A DNA stretch of 60,263 nt, from the IMG/VR virus record IMGVR_UViG_3300029922_000073, positions 1-60,263 of that record, one strand, 5' to 3'. The notes under the pieces are model-generated. The model saw nothing but the letters and a program-made list of their open reading frames with translations, was not told the origin of the DNA and ran no database searches. A program made the translations under genes and the position numbers. The stretch comes from a virus. This document shows positions 6,285 to 15,315 of the stretch, piece after piece. Positions within the stretch are counted from its first letter, which is position 1, and each line of letters starts with the position of its first letter.

Positions 6285-7589
6285 ATGAAAGTAAATGTCG
6301 TAAGAAAAATGACGGATGCCACGCATGAAGGCGGGGTCGCTAATCCTCATATTCCCTATATCACACAACTAAAGCGTGCGGTATTCGCATGCCTCTTGTG
6401 GGAAAACAACTTCTATGAAGACGGTGTGAGTATTGCGGACCGTATTAAGTCTTTGTGCGATCATGTTAAGCCGGACGAAGTGGCTGCAATCGCCCGCGAA
6501 GCGCGTACCAAGATGAATTTGCGCCATGTTCCCCTGTTATTGGTTTGTGCGTTGGCGTCCAGGAAGTATGCTGGCCTGGATCAATTGACTTATGATGTCA
6601 TTGAACGCGCAGACGAAATGGGTGAATTGCTTTCAATTTATTGGAAAGACGGCAAGAAACCAATTCCTGCCGCCATGAAACGTGGCCTAGCCGCTGCATT
6701 TACCAAGTTTGACGCCTATCAACTCGGAAAATATTCCGGCGGTGCAATCAAATTGAAGGACGTTCTGCGTCTTGTGCACCCTAAACCAATCCATGATGTG
6801 CAGGCGCGCAACTGGGGTGATCTTGTCCGAGGTGAATTGACGTCGCCGGATACGTGGGAAGTCCAGTTATCTGGTGGTGCGGACAAAAAAGAAACGTTTG
6901 AGCGCCTGATTCGTGAAAAGAAACTTGGTTATATGGCGCTCTTACGCAATTTACGTAATATGAGCCGAGCGGATGTCGATCCTATCTTGGTGAAAGATGC
7001 CTTGATGAACGGTAATGCCAGCCGTGTGCTACCGTTTCGCTATATTGCCGCAGCGCGTGCCGTTCCAGAATGGGCTAATATCATTGATGGGGCATTCAAA
7101 AAGAGATTGGAAGCATTAGAGGGGGCAGATGGGGACACCGTTTTCCTGGTGGACGTTTCTGGTTCAATGGATAGCAAGCTATCGTCTAAGTCTGATTTAA
7201 TGCGTATGGACGCTGCGGCAGCTTTGGCTGCGATTTGGCCTGGTGAAAAAAGGATTTTTAGCTTTTCTAGCGCGCTAGTTGAAGTTGGGGCGTATCAGGG
7301 ACTCGCAGCAATCGAATTGATTGTGAATAGTCAAGAACATGGTGGTACTTATTTGGGGAATTGCCTAAAGGTTCTTCCTGGTATTTTCTCTAAAAAGCCA
7401 AAGCGTTTGATCGTTATTACGGATGAGCAAATCAGTGATAACATCGGACGGCCCTATGCTGAACACGGTTATATTATTAATGTCGCTAGTGAGCGCCCAA
7501 GTATCGCTTATTATGGTCCATGGACGAGCGTGACTGGGTTCAGCGAGAATGTACTTCGGTACATTCAAGAGCATGAAAATCTAAGTTAA
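6285..7589 (+). CDS. rsr: Ro60/TROVE-domain RNA-binding protein, 434 aa
   Basis: Start ATG 6285 has GGAGGGGG upstream; 6255 is a weaker in-frame alternative lying in the RNA. Residues 20-260 are helical HEAT-like repeats typical of the TROVE ring (PHIPYITQLKRAVFACLLWEN, LRHVPLLLVCAL, HPKPIHDVQARNW, LLRNLRNM). Residues 280-434 are a von Willebrand A domain with an intact MIDAS site: DVSGSMD, then GGT (about residue 355), then TDEQ. Ro60 rings bind misfolded RNA ends in the central hole and Y RNA on the outside. In Deinococcus the Y RNA tethers Ro60 to PNPase for structured-RNA decay. The two RNAs upstream fit that role. A phage copy could tune RNA decay or tRNA quality during infection; this is inference. 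Length is slightly short of bacterial Rsr proteins. Confidence 0.9.
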   Translation: MKVNVVRKMTDATHEGGVANPHIPYITQLKRAVFACLLWENNFYEDGVSIADRIKSLCDHVKPDEVAAIAREARTKMNLRHVPLLLVCALASRKYAGLDQLTYDVIERADEMGELLSIYWKDGKKPIPAAMKRGLAAAFTKFDAYQLGKYSGGAIKLKDVLRLVHPKPIHDVQARNWGDLVRGELTSPDTWEVQLSGGADKKETFERLIREKKLGYMALLRNLRNMSRADVDPILVKDALMNGNASRVLPFRYIAAARAVPEWANIIDGAFKKRLEALEGADGDTVFLVDVSGSMDSKLSSKSDLMRMDAAAALAAIWPGEKRIFSFSSALVEVGAYQGLAAIELIVNSQEHGGTYLGNCLKVLPGIFSKKPKRLIVITDEQISDNIGRPYAEHGYIINVASERPSIAYYGPWTSVTGFSENVLRYIQEHENLS

Positions 7590-7600
7590 TCCCTCACCGT

Positions 7601-7630
7601 TTGACTTTATAATTTATTTTTGAGTATTTT
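7601..7630 (+). promoter_or_regulatory. Probable promoter of the replication operon
   Basis: TTGACT (7601-7606), an 18-base A/T-rich spacer, and TATTTT (7625-7630). The predicted start is about 12 bases before the GTG start at 7649. Spacing is slightly long and the -10 is weak, so this is tentative. Confidence 0.5.
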
Positions 7631-7648
7631 AACGCTCGGGGGAGAGCT

Positions 7649-9961
7649 GTGGTTTCTTTATCTGCGCATCAGGATAAAATAGATTCATTTCGAGGATCAA
7701 GAAGTGGAGTCTATTCAGACCCACGAACAGATTTTATCGCCTTCTTGCGTGAACAGGGCTATCAACCACCTGACCGCCTACGCGTAGGTCCACCCTTTAT
7801 GAAGTTTCCGTGCCCAGCAGATACGGGTAATAAAAAGAAGGGGTTCTGCATTTACCATGAAGTTGAAGACCGGGATCACCCGAGCCGTGTCATTGGTATT
7901 GGTATTTACGGCAATTATTATGATGGGTTAGAGCCCAAGAAATGGGTAAGCCGGAACTTTCAAGCATTATCGCCTACACAACGTATGGATTTATCTAGTC
8001 AGATTGAAGAACAAAACCGTCAATATGAACTAGAAAAAGAAAAATCATACCGTGATGCGGCGGATATGGCACGTCAGATTTATGAAAAAGCGGACGGTAC
8101 CCATCCATTAACGCATCCGTATCTGGAAAAAAAGAAAATTCTTCCATTTGGCGCAATCCGTATTGCCACCACGTCTCTTGAAAATGAACGTCCAGGCGAT
8201 CTAATTGTTCCAATTGTGAACGGTAAAGATGAGCTGATGAGCCTGCAATTCATCAAGCCCAATGGATTTAAGATGCATATGACGGGCGGTAAAAAGCAAG
8301 GTTGCTTTTTCTTTATCCCGGCAGACGGTGAAAAGAAAGACAAGATTATTTATATTTGTGAAGGGTATGCCACGGCAGCCAGCGTTCACGAAGCAACGGG
8401 TCGCACCGTCTATGTGTCTTTTGATTGTGGTAATCTGTATAATGTGGCCTCACACGTTAAGAATAAGTACCGGGATGCGAAGATCGTGATCGCAGGTGAT
8501 GATGATATAGACAAAGAAAAGAATGCAGGTAGGGATGCTGCGACGGCAGCAGCATCCGGTCTCGGTATTGAATGTATATTTCCGGTTCTATTGAAGGGGG
8601 CTGGCAAGGATTGGAATGATCTAGCTTGTTCGGAAAGTGTACAGGCCGTCAAGCGTCAGTTGGAATACCGTCCCGAAGCCTATAAGAAAAAAGAAGTTAA
8701 TGCCGACGATTTTGAATTTGAACCACCGCCCGGTATGTTGCGGAACGTGTACGATTATTTTAATACGACATGCGGTAAAGATCAAAAGGGATTTGCTGTC
8801 CAAACGGCATTGGCGGTCGTAAGTATTTTTACTGCAAGAAATTTTATCACTAAAGGTTATGGCAATCTTACCAGCCTCTATCTTTTGTGTATCGGGAAAA
8901 CCAGTACCGGTAAGGAATTCGGAAGAAAAACTATCCAGCAAATTCTTGAAGTCACGAATCATGAAAATCTTGAAGGTAATAGCGGCTATACGTCACCTGC
9001 TGGCGTTTTGTCGGACCTTATAATGAAACCGCGTCATATCAATATTATTGATGAATTCGGCCTTTACTTAAAGAGTGCCCAAAAAGGTGGCGATGGTCGG
9101 ATCATTGCTGCTAATGTTAAATTAATGGAAGCATTCGGTCAGCTTGACGGAAAGATGTCACCAGCGGGTTATTCGACCCTAAATCTTCCAAAAGACAAAA
9201 GAATCGAGATGCAGAATCGCCGTATCCATTTTCCGGCGGTAACGATTTTTGGCATGACGGTTCCCAGTGAATTTTATGATGCCCTCGATATTGAGTCTAT
9301 TCGGAATGGTTTTTTAGGCCGTTTTCTTATTTTTGAATCAACTGCCAAGTCAAGTGTTTATCGGTCAAAAGAAATACAGGGATGCCCAGAAGCTATTAAA
9401 GATTGGGTGAAAAAAATTGATGACAGAATCGGAACGTCCGAGGAGGTGGCGGGTAGCAAGCCCACTCTTAATTGGATTGAAGTTTCAAAAGATGTAAAAG
9501 ATATTTTTGAGGCATATTCACAAGAATGTTTTGATGTCAGTGAAGGGTTGGAAAAATTCGGAATTGGCGGAATTTTGGGAAAATCCGCTGAGATAATGCT
9601 GCGCGTAGCCTTGATCGCAGCACTCGCACGTGATCCAGATACGGATATCGTCAAAAAGGAAGATGCAGAGTGGGCGTACAAATATGTTAAGTTCTGCTTT
9701 GATAGAACAGTTTCTGTGGTAAAGAAATCCATATCCGGGTCCCCATTTGAAGCGAGAAAGAAGGCCGCTTTAGAATATTTAAGAAATGTTGGGGATAAGG
9801 GGGTAATCGAATCAGAAATGCAAAACCTCAAGCCGTTCTCTGCGTGGGCCCCAAGAGATTTAAAAGACGTTATTGAAGCGCTTCTCAAGTCAGAATTAGT
9901 CGCCACCAAACAAGAGCAACGCGGGAAGAAAATGGTGCTGGTGCATTATGCTGTTGTATAA
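7649..9961 (+). CDS. Toprim primase-like/DUF3987-type helicase protein, 770 aa
   Basis: GTG start with GGGGGAGAG 4 bases upstream; no ATG occurs until residue 51. Residues 1-130 hold a Cys/His-containing segment (FPCPADTGNKKKGFC) that may replace the primase zinc finger. Residues 190-330 are a Toprim domain: ICEGYATAAS supplies the catalytic Glu and AGDDDIDKEKNAG the acidic motif. Residues 370-600 form a P-loop ATPase of the DUF3987 type, with CIGKTSTGKE as Walker A and INIIDEFG as Walker B. The C-terminal 80 residues look like a winged helix. It probably primes and unwinds DNA at the phage fork, replacing separate DnaG and DnaB. I see no AEP or DnaG catalytic core beyond Toprim, so primase activity is inferred. 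RusA follows with a 14-base overlap. Confidence 0.75.
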   Translation: MVSLSAHQDKIDSFRGSRSGVYSDPRTDFIAFLREQGYQPPDRLRVGPPFMKFPCPADTGNKKKGFCIYHEVEDRDHPSRVIGIGIYGNYYDGLEPKKWVSRNFQALSPTQRMDLSSQIEEQNRQYELEKEKSYRDAADMARQIYEKADGTHPLTHPYLEKKKILPFGAIRIATTSLENERPGDLIVPIVNGKDELMSLQFIKPNGFKMHMTGGKKQGCFFFIPADGEKKDKIIYICEGYATAASVHEATGRTVYVSFDCGNLYNVASHVKNKYRDAKIVIAGDDDIDKEKNAGRDAATAAASGLGIECIFPVLLKGAGKDWNDLACSESVQAVKRQLEYRPEAYKKKEVNADDFEFEPPPGMLRNVYDYFNTTCGKDQKGFAVQTALAVVSIFTARNFITKGYGNLTSLYLLCIGKTSTGKEFGRKTIQQILEVTNHENLEGNSGYTSPAGVLSDLIMKPRHINIIDEFGLYLKSAQKGGDGRIIAANVKLMEAFGQLDGKMSPAGYSTLNLPKDKRIEMQNRRIHFPAVTIFGMTVPSEFYDALDIESIRNGFLGRFLIFESTAKSSVYRSKEIQGCPEAIKDWVKKIDDRIGTSEEVAGSKPTLNWIEVSKDVKDIFEAYSQECFDVSEGLEKFGIGGILGKSAEIMLRVALIAALARDPDTDIVKKEDAEWAYKYVKFCFDRTVSVVKKSISGSPFEARKKAALEYLRNVGDKGVIESEMQNLKPFSAWAPRDLKDVIEALLKSELVATKQEQRGKKMVLVHYAVV

Positions 9962-10322
9962 TTGTGTGTTGCCGTTTCCCGTTAGCGTGAACGGGGCTTA
10001 TGGGGGTGGTTCGGGCCAGAAAAGATTCCCATCAAAAAAGTACAAGGAATGGCTCGCCAAGTGCCCGAAATTGTCCGCTGAACATATTAACGAATGTGTA
10101 TACATTGTGTACATATTTTATTTCCCGGATGCGAGAACCCGTGATATTTCCAACTACATTAAGGTAGTTGATGATTTTTTAGTTAAGAGCGGGGTGCTTA
10201 TTGACGATAATTGGAAGATTATATCAAGGGTTTCCATCGGGCACGGCGGAATAGACCGAAAAAATCCTAGAGTAGAAATATCAATTTACCCTATTGACAA
10301 GTATTCGTTCGATGTGATTTAA
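9948..10322 (+). CDS. rusA: RusA-family Holliday junction resolvase, 124 aa
   Basis: The core signature RDISNYIKVVDDFL...GVLIDDNW near residues 63-85 carries the four conserved acidic residues (D, D, DD) and the Asn of RusA enzymes. Length and the N-terminal FPVSVNGAYG match the family. RusA cuts Holliday junctions; in phages it resolves branched replication intermediates before packaging. It starts inside the primase-helicase gene, so translation is coupled. Confidence 0.88.
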   Translation: MLLYNCVLPFPVSVNGAYGGGSGQKRFPSKKYKEWLAKCPKLSAEHINECVYIVYIFYFPDARTRDISNYIKVVDDFLVKSGVLIDDNWKIISRVSIGHGGIDRKNPRVEISIYPIDKYSFDVI

Positions 10323-10368
10323 TAGGCTATCCGTCCTAGAGGCGGCAAACGAGCAGAAAGGAAGCAAG

Positions 10369-10800
10369 ATGAGCAATATGGCAGCATTGTTTTCCGAGCA
10401 CGCGAATTTGTGCAAGGGAATCAAAAAGCTAAACGCCCAGAAAGCTAGAATAGAAGCAGAAGTGGCAACCGCCTTCAAATCTGATTTCGATTTACAGCTT
10501 GCTGGCAAGGAGTACAACTGCGGCACGGTGAACGCTGTGCAAGATGGTTGGGCAATCAAGGGAACGGTAGGGAAAGATATTGATTACGATCAGGCGCAAT
10601 TGCGTGGATTGTATTTCAAAACCCTATTAACCTGGGGCGATCCCGATGAATATATCAAGGTCACCTTTGATGTAGAAGAAACAAAGTACAAGGCATGGCC
10701 GTCACCGATCAAGAAATTGTTCGAACCGGCCCGCACTGTGAAACCAAAAAAGATGAGTCTTTCGATTGAAAAGATCGAAACAGAAAGCGAGGCCGTATGA
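10369..10800 (+). CDS. Hypothetical protein in the recombination operon, 143 aa
   Basis: AAAGGAAG precedes the ATG. The N-terminal 45 residues are helical (LCKGIKKLNAQKARIEAEVATAF), then a beta-rich region with YNCGTV and WAIKGTVGKDIDYDQ. It sits between RusA and a RecA-like ATPase and overlaps the latter by ATGA. That gene order is common for small accessory proteins of phage recombination systems, but I do not recognise the fold. Confidence 0.65.
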   Translation: MSNMAALFSEHANLCKGIKKLNAQKARIEAEVATAFKSDFDLQLAGKEYNCGTVNAVQDGWAIKGTVGKDIDYDQAQLRGLYFKTLLTWGDPDEYIKVTFDVEETKYKAWPSPIKKLFEPARTVKPKKMSLSIEKIETESEAV

Positions 10801-11582
10801 GTGAAGAACTAAACCTAGCGAACTTGGTTAAAACCAAGACCGCAAACCCGCCACGTTTGATCGTGTACGGCCCGGAGGGTGTCGGTAAAACCACGTTTGC
10901 AAGCCAGGCGCCGGATGTATTCATTATGGATATTGAGGGCGGTCTGGATGGCATCGAGGCTTACCAGCAAGAAGCAAAGACATGGGATGATGTGGTTGCT
11001 ATTTTGCAGGCGTTAAAGACGCAGCCACATAAATTCCGGTTCTTTGCACTGGACTCTTTGGATTGGCTCGAAGACCTTATTCATGCCAAGGTTTGTCAAA
11101 TTCATAACGTCAAAACCATGGATGATTTCAACTATGGTAAGGGCTTTATGTACGCGATGGACTACTGGATGACGTTCACCAAAGAACTGGACTTTCTGCG
11201 TGATGAACGCAGGATGGGTAGCATCCTTTTGGCGCACGATAAAATCATTCGTTTCAATGATCCAACAGGGACAAGTTATGACCGTCACATCGTTAATCTT
11301 CGGGAAAAGACTTCTTTGCCCCACATCATGGAATGGGCAGATGCGGTTCTCTTTTTGAAATTGAAAAGTGTCGTTACGACCGAAAAGAATGGCTTTAAGG
11401 AATCCAAAAAGGCCCACGATGCAGGCGGTGTTCATATGTACGCCAAAAAAACTTTGTCATATGATGCAAAGAACCGGGTAATGCTATCCCTACCAGACGA
11501 ATTTCCGATTAGTCGGGATAACGCATGGGGTGACTTCATTTCCCAAATCGGTAAAAACAAACCAACAACACAAGGAGAGTAA
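10797..11582 (+). CDS. RecA-like P-loop ATPase, Sak4/AAA_24 type, 261 aa
   Basis: Walker A is YGPEGVGKTTFASQ (residues 22-35); a Walker B-like FFALDSLDWLEDL is near residue 85, and ILLAHDK around residue 140 fits sensor position. This is the compact RecA-core ATPase called Sak4 in phages, a single-strand annealing or recombination protein that works with the phage SSB. The next gene is a DUF669-like protein, and a Cas4-like nuclease and an SF2 helicase follow: a complete recombination module. Start ATG overlaps the upstream stop. Confidence 0.8.
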   Translation: MSEELNLANLVKTKTANPPRLIVYGPEGVGKTTFASQAPDVFIMDIEGGLDGIEAYQQEAKTWDDVVAILQALKTQPHKFRFFALDSLDWLEDLIHAKVCQIHNVKTMDDFNYGKGFMYAMDYWMTFTKELDFLRDERRMGSILLAHDKIIRFNDPTGTSYDRHIVNLREKTSLPHIMEWADAVLFLKLKSVVTTEKNGFKESKKAHDAGGVHMYAKKTLSYDAKNRVMLSLPDEFPISRDNAWGDFISQIGKNKPTTQGE

Positions 11583-11583
11583 A

Positions 11584-12150
11584 ATGGTAGCAGTAAAATT
11601 AAACACAGAAAAAATGGAAGAAGCCAAGGCTGCGCCAACTAGCAGTTTTGGGGTTACTATCCCGGATGGTACCTACAAGGCTGTAATCGTTAAATCTGAA
11701 GAGGTCGCACCTATTGTGTCGGGTGATCCGAAAGATTTAATGCTGACGGTCGTCATCACGGACGGCGAACATAGTGGTAAGGAGCTGGAAGTACGGCTTG
11801 GATTCGATAATACGAAACCAATGAATCCAGAAAAACCTGGTTGGACATACCAAAAAGCCGCATACAAAAATATGGCTGCGATTCTGGACGCATTGAGCAT
11901 TCCTCAAGACGTGAAAGATTTCAATACCACTATGTTGCACGCGAAGCCATTGTTGATTGTGACTGGAACGGGAAAGCCAAAACCTAAAGCAAACGGTAAT
12001 GGGAATTGGCCTGGCAGGACTTATATTAATGATGTCCTACCAATCCCCAAGGCTGGTGCTGTGCAGGCCACACATCAGGCAGTAGCGGCTGCTGCAACTG
12101 TCCCCGTTCAGGATAGTGCAGTGCCACCCTGGGAACAAACAGCGGCATAA
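11584..12150 (+). CDS. DUF669-like, probable ssDNA-binding protein, 188 aa
   Basis: AAGGAGAG lies 5 bases before ATG 11584; an in-frame GTG at 11530 would overlap the ATPase gene. The pattern FGVTIPDGTYKAVIVKSEE, an acidic beta strand region, then AAYKNMAAILDALSIP resembles DUF669 proteins. These sit beside Sak4-like ATPases and are thought to bind DNA. The C-terminus is a long Ala/Val linker ending VPPWEQTAA, similar to the flexible tail with an aromatic tip of SSB proteins. The SSB role is inference from fold, tail and neighbours. Confidence 0.7.
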   Translation: MVAVKLNTEKMEEAKAAPTSSFGVTIPDGTYKAVIVKSEEVAPIVSGDPKDLMLTVVITDGEHSGKELEVRLGFDNTKPMNPEKPGWTYQKAAYKNMAAILDALSIPQDVKDFNTTMLHAKPLLIVTGTGKPKPKANGNGNWPGRTYINDVLPIPKAGAVQATHQAVAAAATVPVQDSAVPPWEQTAA

Positions 12151-12207
12151 ATAACAAGCGTGTGGAACCGAGCGCGCTAAATCGGTTCAACTTTTTCGGA
12201 GGGGATA

Positions 12208-12309
12208 ATGAATTGGGAATTAATTTGCTTTGGCGGAACTGTTTCAGTGAAACCCTATACCATTTTCCAAATGTGTATAGGATTTGTCAAAAGGATTATC
12301 CATGGTTGA
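12208..12309 (+). CDS. Possible 33-aa peptide upstream of the nuclease
   Basis: The very strong site GGAGGGG lies 4 bases before ATG 12208. The frame gives 33 residues (MNWELICFGGTVSVK...) and stops 8 bases inside the nuclease gene. It may couple translation, or be a small protein in its own right. The strong ribosome site is the only support. Confidence 0.45.
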   Translation: MNWELICFGGTVSVKPYTIFQMCIGFVKRIIHG

Positions 12310-13036
12310 AATTTCAACTGTTCCCGGTGATAAAACACTTGCCGCACTGCGCCATATTTGCGAGCAGATCGGTAATAGCAAGGAACGTCGGGACTACCTA
12401 GGCGCATCCCTTATTGGTGATGATTGCGTGCGGAAGGTCTGGTATGATTATAACAAATATGAACGTAAACCGTTCGGGTGGGAAACGCTTTGGAATTTCG
12501 AAGACGGCCACAGAACAGAGGACCTGATCGCCGACCGTTTACGCCTTGTGCCTGGTCTTCAATTGTGGACGCATGATGATGCGGGTAGACAGTTTGGGTT
12601 TAGTGATCTTGATGGTAAGTTTAAAGGCCATTTTGATGGTGTCATCCGTGGCCTACCTGATGATCCTGATAATAATTATTTATGGGAAAACAAGGCAAGC
12701 GCGCAAAAGAAATTCGCCGAATTTCAAAAAGCCAAACAGACCCATGGTGATGGTGGCGCGCTTAAACAATGGAATGCCGGATATTACGCACAGGCGCAGC
12801 TATATATGCATTACACAAAAATCCATCGCCACTATCTTACGGTTGCATTGGCCGGTGGCCGCGATCTTGATTCATGCATAACCCTATATGACCAAGGAAT
12901 GGCGGAATTTTATATCCAGCGTGCCAAATTAATTATTGGAGCCAAAGAACCATTGCCGAGGATAAGCGACAAGCCAGACTGGTATCAATGCAAGATGTGC
13001 GATTTCAGGGGTGTGTGCCATGCTAATTCCACATAG
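12302..13036 (+). CDS. Cas4/RecB-like PD-(D/E)XK nuclease with probable Fe-S cluster, 244 aa
   Basis: AAAGGA precedes ATG 12302. Catalytic pieces are in order: GHRTED (His, about residue 67), GHFDGVI (Asp, about 107), LWENKAS (E-x-K, about 124) and a later QAQLYMHY. One Cys near residue 42 (GDDCVRK) plus CKMCDFRGVC at the C-terminus reproduce the 1+3 cysteine layout of the 4Fe-4S cluster in Cas4 and AddB-type nucleases. No CRISPR array or other cas gene is present, so it is a phage recombination exonuclease, likely making single-strand tails for the Sak4 system. It overlaps the helicase. Confidence 0.83.
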   Translation: MVEISTVPGDKTLAALRHICEQIGNSKERRDYLGASLIGDDCVRKVWYDYNKYERKPFGWETLWNFEDGHRTEDLIADRLRLVPGLQLWTHDDAGRQFGFSDLDGKFKGHFDGVIRGLPDDPDNNYLWENKASAQKKFAEFQKAKQTHGDGGALKQWNAGYYAQAQLYMHYTKIHRHYLTVALAGGRDLDSCITLYDQGMAEFYIQRAKLIIGAKEPLPRISDKPDWYQCKMCDFRGVCHANST

Positions 13037-14678
13037 CCATCAAGAAGCCGCTATATCATCAGCATATGAATGGCTCTTTCGGCCCAATGCAAAACCAGGG
13101 CTGGTTGTTGTCCCCGTTGGTGGGGGCAAATCCCTTATTATGGCCGAATTAATTAAGCGTATTTCATTGGCCTACCCACGCACAAAAATTATTTCACTTA
13201 CTCACGTTCAGGAACTTATTCAGCAGAACGTTGAACACCTGATCCGGCAATGTCCAGAAGCAGATATTTGTATTTATTCCGCTGGCTTGGGCTCTAAGCG
13301 GCTTCATTCTGATATTGTATTTGCCGGAATCCAAAGCGTCTATAACAAGATTGCTGATTTTGCGCGCTGCCCTTCAATCATCCTTATTGATGAAGCGCAT
13401 CTGATTAGTCATAATTCTGAAACCATGTACCGTCAATTTTTGAACGATATCGTGGCGATCAATCCTAATGCCCGTATTTTAGGATTTACCGGAACGCCTT
13501 TTCGCGCTGATACTGGTCGCCTAGATGAGGGTGATGGTAGGCTATTTGATGAGATTATTTACCAAATTGAATTGAAATATTTGATTGATAATGACTACCT
13601 ATGCCGTCCCGTAACGCCTGAAAATTCGGTAATAGAAATGGATGTCACTGGCGTAGGTACCCGAAAGGGCGACTATATTGAAAGCCAGTTGCAAAAGGCT
13701 GTAGATAAGCAGGGTATTACGGGTGCCTGCGTGGATGAAATTATTCGATACGGCGCTAACCGCAAACAATGGCTGGTATTCACAGCAGGTGTTCAGCATT
13801 GCTTACACGTCATGGAAGAAATAAAGAGCCGTGGCATTACTGCTGCTATGGTGACAGGGAAAACCCCGCCCGAGGAACGGGCACAAATATTTGCAGATTA
13901 TAAGGCTGGAAAAACCCGGTGCTTGGTGAATGTTGGGGTGGCTACTACCGGTTTCAACGTCCCGGCTATTGATATGATAGCCCTGATGCGCCCTACGCGT
14001 TCTCCGGTACTTTATATGCAAATGGCGGGTCGTGGATTGCGCCTATCGCCAGGCAAAGAAGACTGCTTATTCCTAGACTTTGGTGGCGTTATTCGGGAAT
14101 TGGGTCCATTGGATGCTATAGACATTAGAAAACGTGCTTCCGTTAAGGACCCCGATGATATCACGTTGCCAGTAACAAAAATATGTCCAGCTTGTACTAC
14201 GGTGTGCATGGGCGGTCAAAAATATTGCTATTCTTGCGGATATCAATTCCCTATGGGTATGGAACTGGATCGAGAGGCCGAAAAAAAACAGAATATGCTA
14301 ACAGGTCTACCTGAAAAGCGCCCCGTCATACGTATGACAACTGCTGTACACAAAAGCCTGAATAAGCCAGATGGGCCAACTAGTATGCGTGTGGACTATG
14401 ATTGCCTGGGTAAACGTTTTTCCGAATGGGTCTGCTTTAACCACCAAGGATTTGCGCGTGAGAAGGCCGTAATTTGGCATAATAGGATGCGCCCAGATAT
14501 CCCGCCACCGGCAACTGTAGAAGAAGCCGTGAATATCAATTATCCGAAACCGGATGAGATCGAGGTCCGCCAAGAAGGTAAATATTGGCGGGTAATGAAT
14601 GTCGTTCTGTCTGAACGCGCAATGGAAAATCTATCGTTACCGGAAGGTATAGATGATTACGAGGAAATTTTATTCTGA
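13020..14678 (+). CDS. SF2 DEAH-type DNA helicase, 552 aa
   Basis: AGGGG lies 8 bases before ATG 13020 (a GTG at 13011 is in frame). Motif I is VPVGGGKSLIM, motif II LIDEAHL, motif III GFTGTPFRAD, motif VI MAGRGLRLSPG. A four-Cys zinc element (CPACTTVC...CYSC) follows near residue 395. The organisation matches phage UvsW-like/RecG-class SF2 helicases that remodel branched DNA. It may process recombination intermediates together with the nuclease that overlaps its start. The C-terminal 120 residues are family-specific and not assigned. Confidence 0.85.
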   Translation: MLIPHSHQEAAISSAYEWLFRPNAKPGLVVVPVGGGKSLIMAELIKRISLAYPRTKIISLTHVQELIQQNVEHLIRQCPEADICIYSAGLGSKRLHSDIVFAGIQSVYNKIADFARCPSIILIDEAHLISHNSETMYRQFLNDIVAINPNARILGFTGTPFRADTGRLDEGDGRLFDEIIYQIELKYLIDNDYLCRPVTPENSVIEMDVTGVGTRKGDYIESQLQKAVDKQGITGACVDEIIRYGANRKQWLVFTAGVQHCLHVMEEIKSRGITAAMVTGKTPPEERAQIFADYKAGKTRCLVNVGVATTGFNVPAIDMIALMRPTRSPVLYMQMAGRGLRLSPGKEDCLFLDFGGVIRELGPLDAIDIRKRASVKDPDDITLPVTKICPACTTVCMGGQKYCYSCGYQFPMGMELDREAEKKQNMLTGLPEKRPVIRMTTAVHKSLNKPDGPTSMRVDYDCLGKRFSEWVCFNHQGFAREKAVIWHNRMRPDIPPPATVEEAVNINYPKPDEIEVRQEGKYWRVMNVVLSERAMENLSLPEGIDDYEEILF

Positions 14679-14887
14679 TGGAAGAGACGTTTTATGATGT
14701 CGGGACTTGGATTTGCTCGGGACCGGTGAACGCCTGTAAGGAATTCATAAAATTTAATGGGTTTACAAAAGAGGATGTCCGACTTATAATGGACAAGGAA
14801 AATGAAATAACGGGGGTTGTTTCCAAGAAGGCTGGCTTATGTGGTGGACCAGGATTCATACCAAGCCCAGAAAGCATGAATCAGTAA
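14678..14887 (+). CDS. Hypothetical protein, 69 aa
   Basis: The ATG overlaps the helicase stop (TGATG) and its own stop overlaps the GcrA start (TAATG), so it is translated between them. The sequence suggests a small alpha/beta fold: DVGTWICSG, ACKEFIKFNGFTKEDVRLIMD, GVVSKKAGLCGGPG. Family unknown. Confidence 0.65.
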   Translation: MEETFYDVGTWICSGPVNACKEFIKFNGFTKEDVRLIMDKENEITGVVSKKAGLCGGPGFIPSPESMNQ

Positions 14888-15315
14888 TGACGTTTTGCGT
14901 TTGGACTGCCGATAAGATTACGGTAGTCGCCGAGATGGTCGCATCCCACATGTCGTCATCTCATATTGCTCGAAAGATGAGCCATATTTACCGTGCCACG
15001 ATTACAAGAAATTCTGTTATTGGAATTTGTCATCGGAATGGCATTAAGTTTCCAATTCGTAGAAAGCGCAGGGGCTCTCCCAAGATGCGAGCGGTTGTCG
15101 CTCGGCTCAAGGGCTCGGATGATGATCGGGACGTACTGGCGCCATTCCAGGAATACCATGGGGGCGAAAAGACGCATCAGGAACTAGGTCCAGGGGAATG
15201 TCACTTCCCATTAGAACGTGGGGATGGTCATGTATTTTGTGGCAGACAGATTGCTCGCGGTAGTTATTGCCAGCATCATTATTCACTTTGCTACATAGAA
15301 GAAGACCCGGCATAA
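14887..15315 (+). CDS. gcrA: GcrA-like cell-cycle transcription regulator, 142 aa
   Basis: Start ATG 14887 overlaps the upstream stop. Residues 6-52 match the GcrA DNA-binding domain: VWTADKITVVAEMV, then SSSHIARKM, then TRNSVIGICHRNGIKF. The C-terminal part CHFPLERGDG...FCGRQIARGSYCQHH matches the sigma70-contacting Cys/His motif of GcrA (C-x-P-ending, FCG, YCxHH). GcrA is found in alphaproteobacteria, binds GANTC sites, best when methylated by CcrM, and activates through sigma70 region 2. The middle linker is shorter than in host GcrA. This is the last gene of the replication operon, so it would accumulate before late expression. Late promoters in this window carry GAATC next to their -10. 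Confidence 0.88.
   Translation: MTFCVWTADKITVVAEMVASHMSSSHIARKMSHIYRATITRNSVIGICHRNGIKFPIRRKRRGSPKMRAVVARLKGSDDDRDVLAPFQEYHGGEKTHQELGPGECHFPLERGDGHVFCGRQIARGSYCQHHYSLCYIEEDPA

Noticed and set aside
9358-9909. 183-aa open frame on the minus strand
   Set aside because: It is antisense to the primase-helicase gene, which has clear motifs through this region; there is no ribosome site.
12302-13036. CRISPR system (Cas4-like protein)
   Set aside because: No repeat-spacer array and no cas1/cas2 are present; the gene sits in a phage recombination module.
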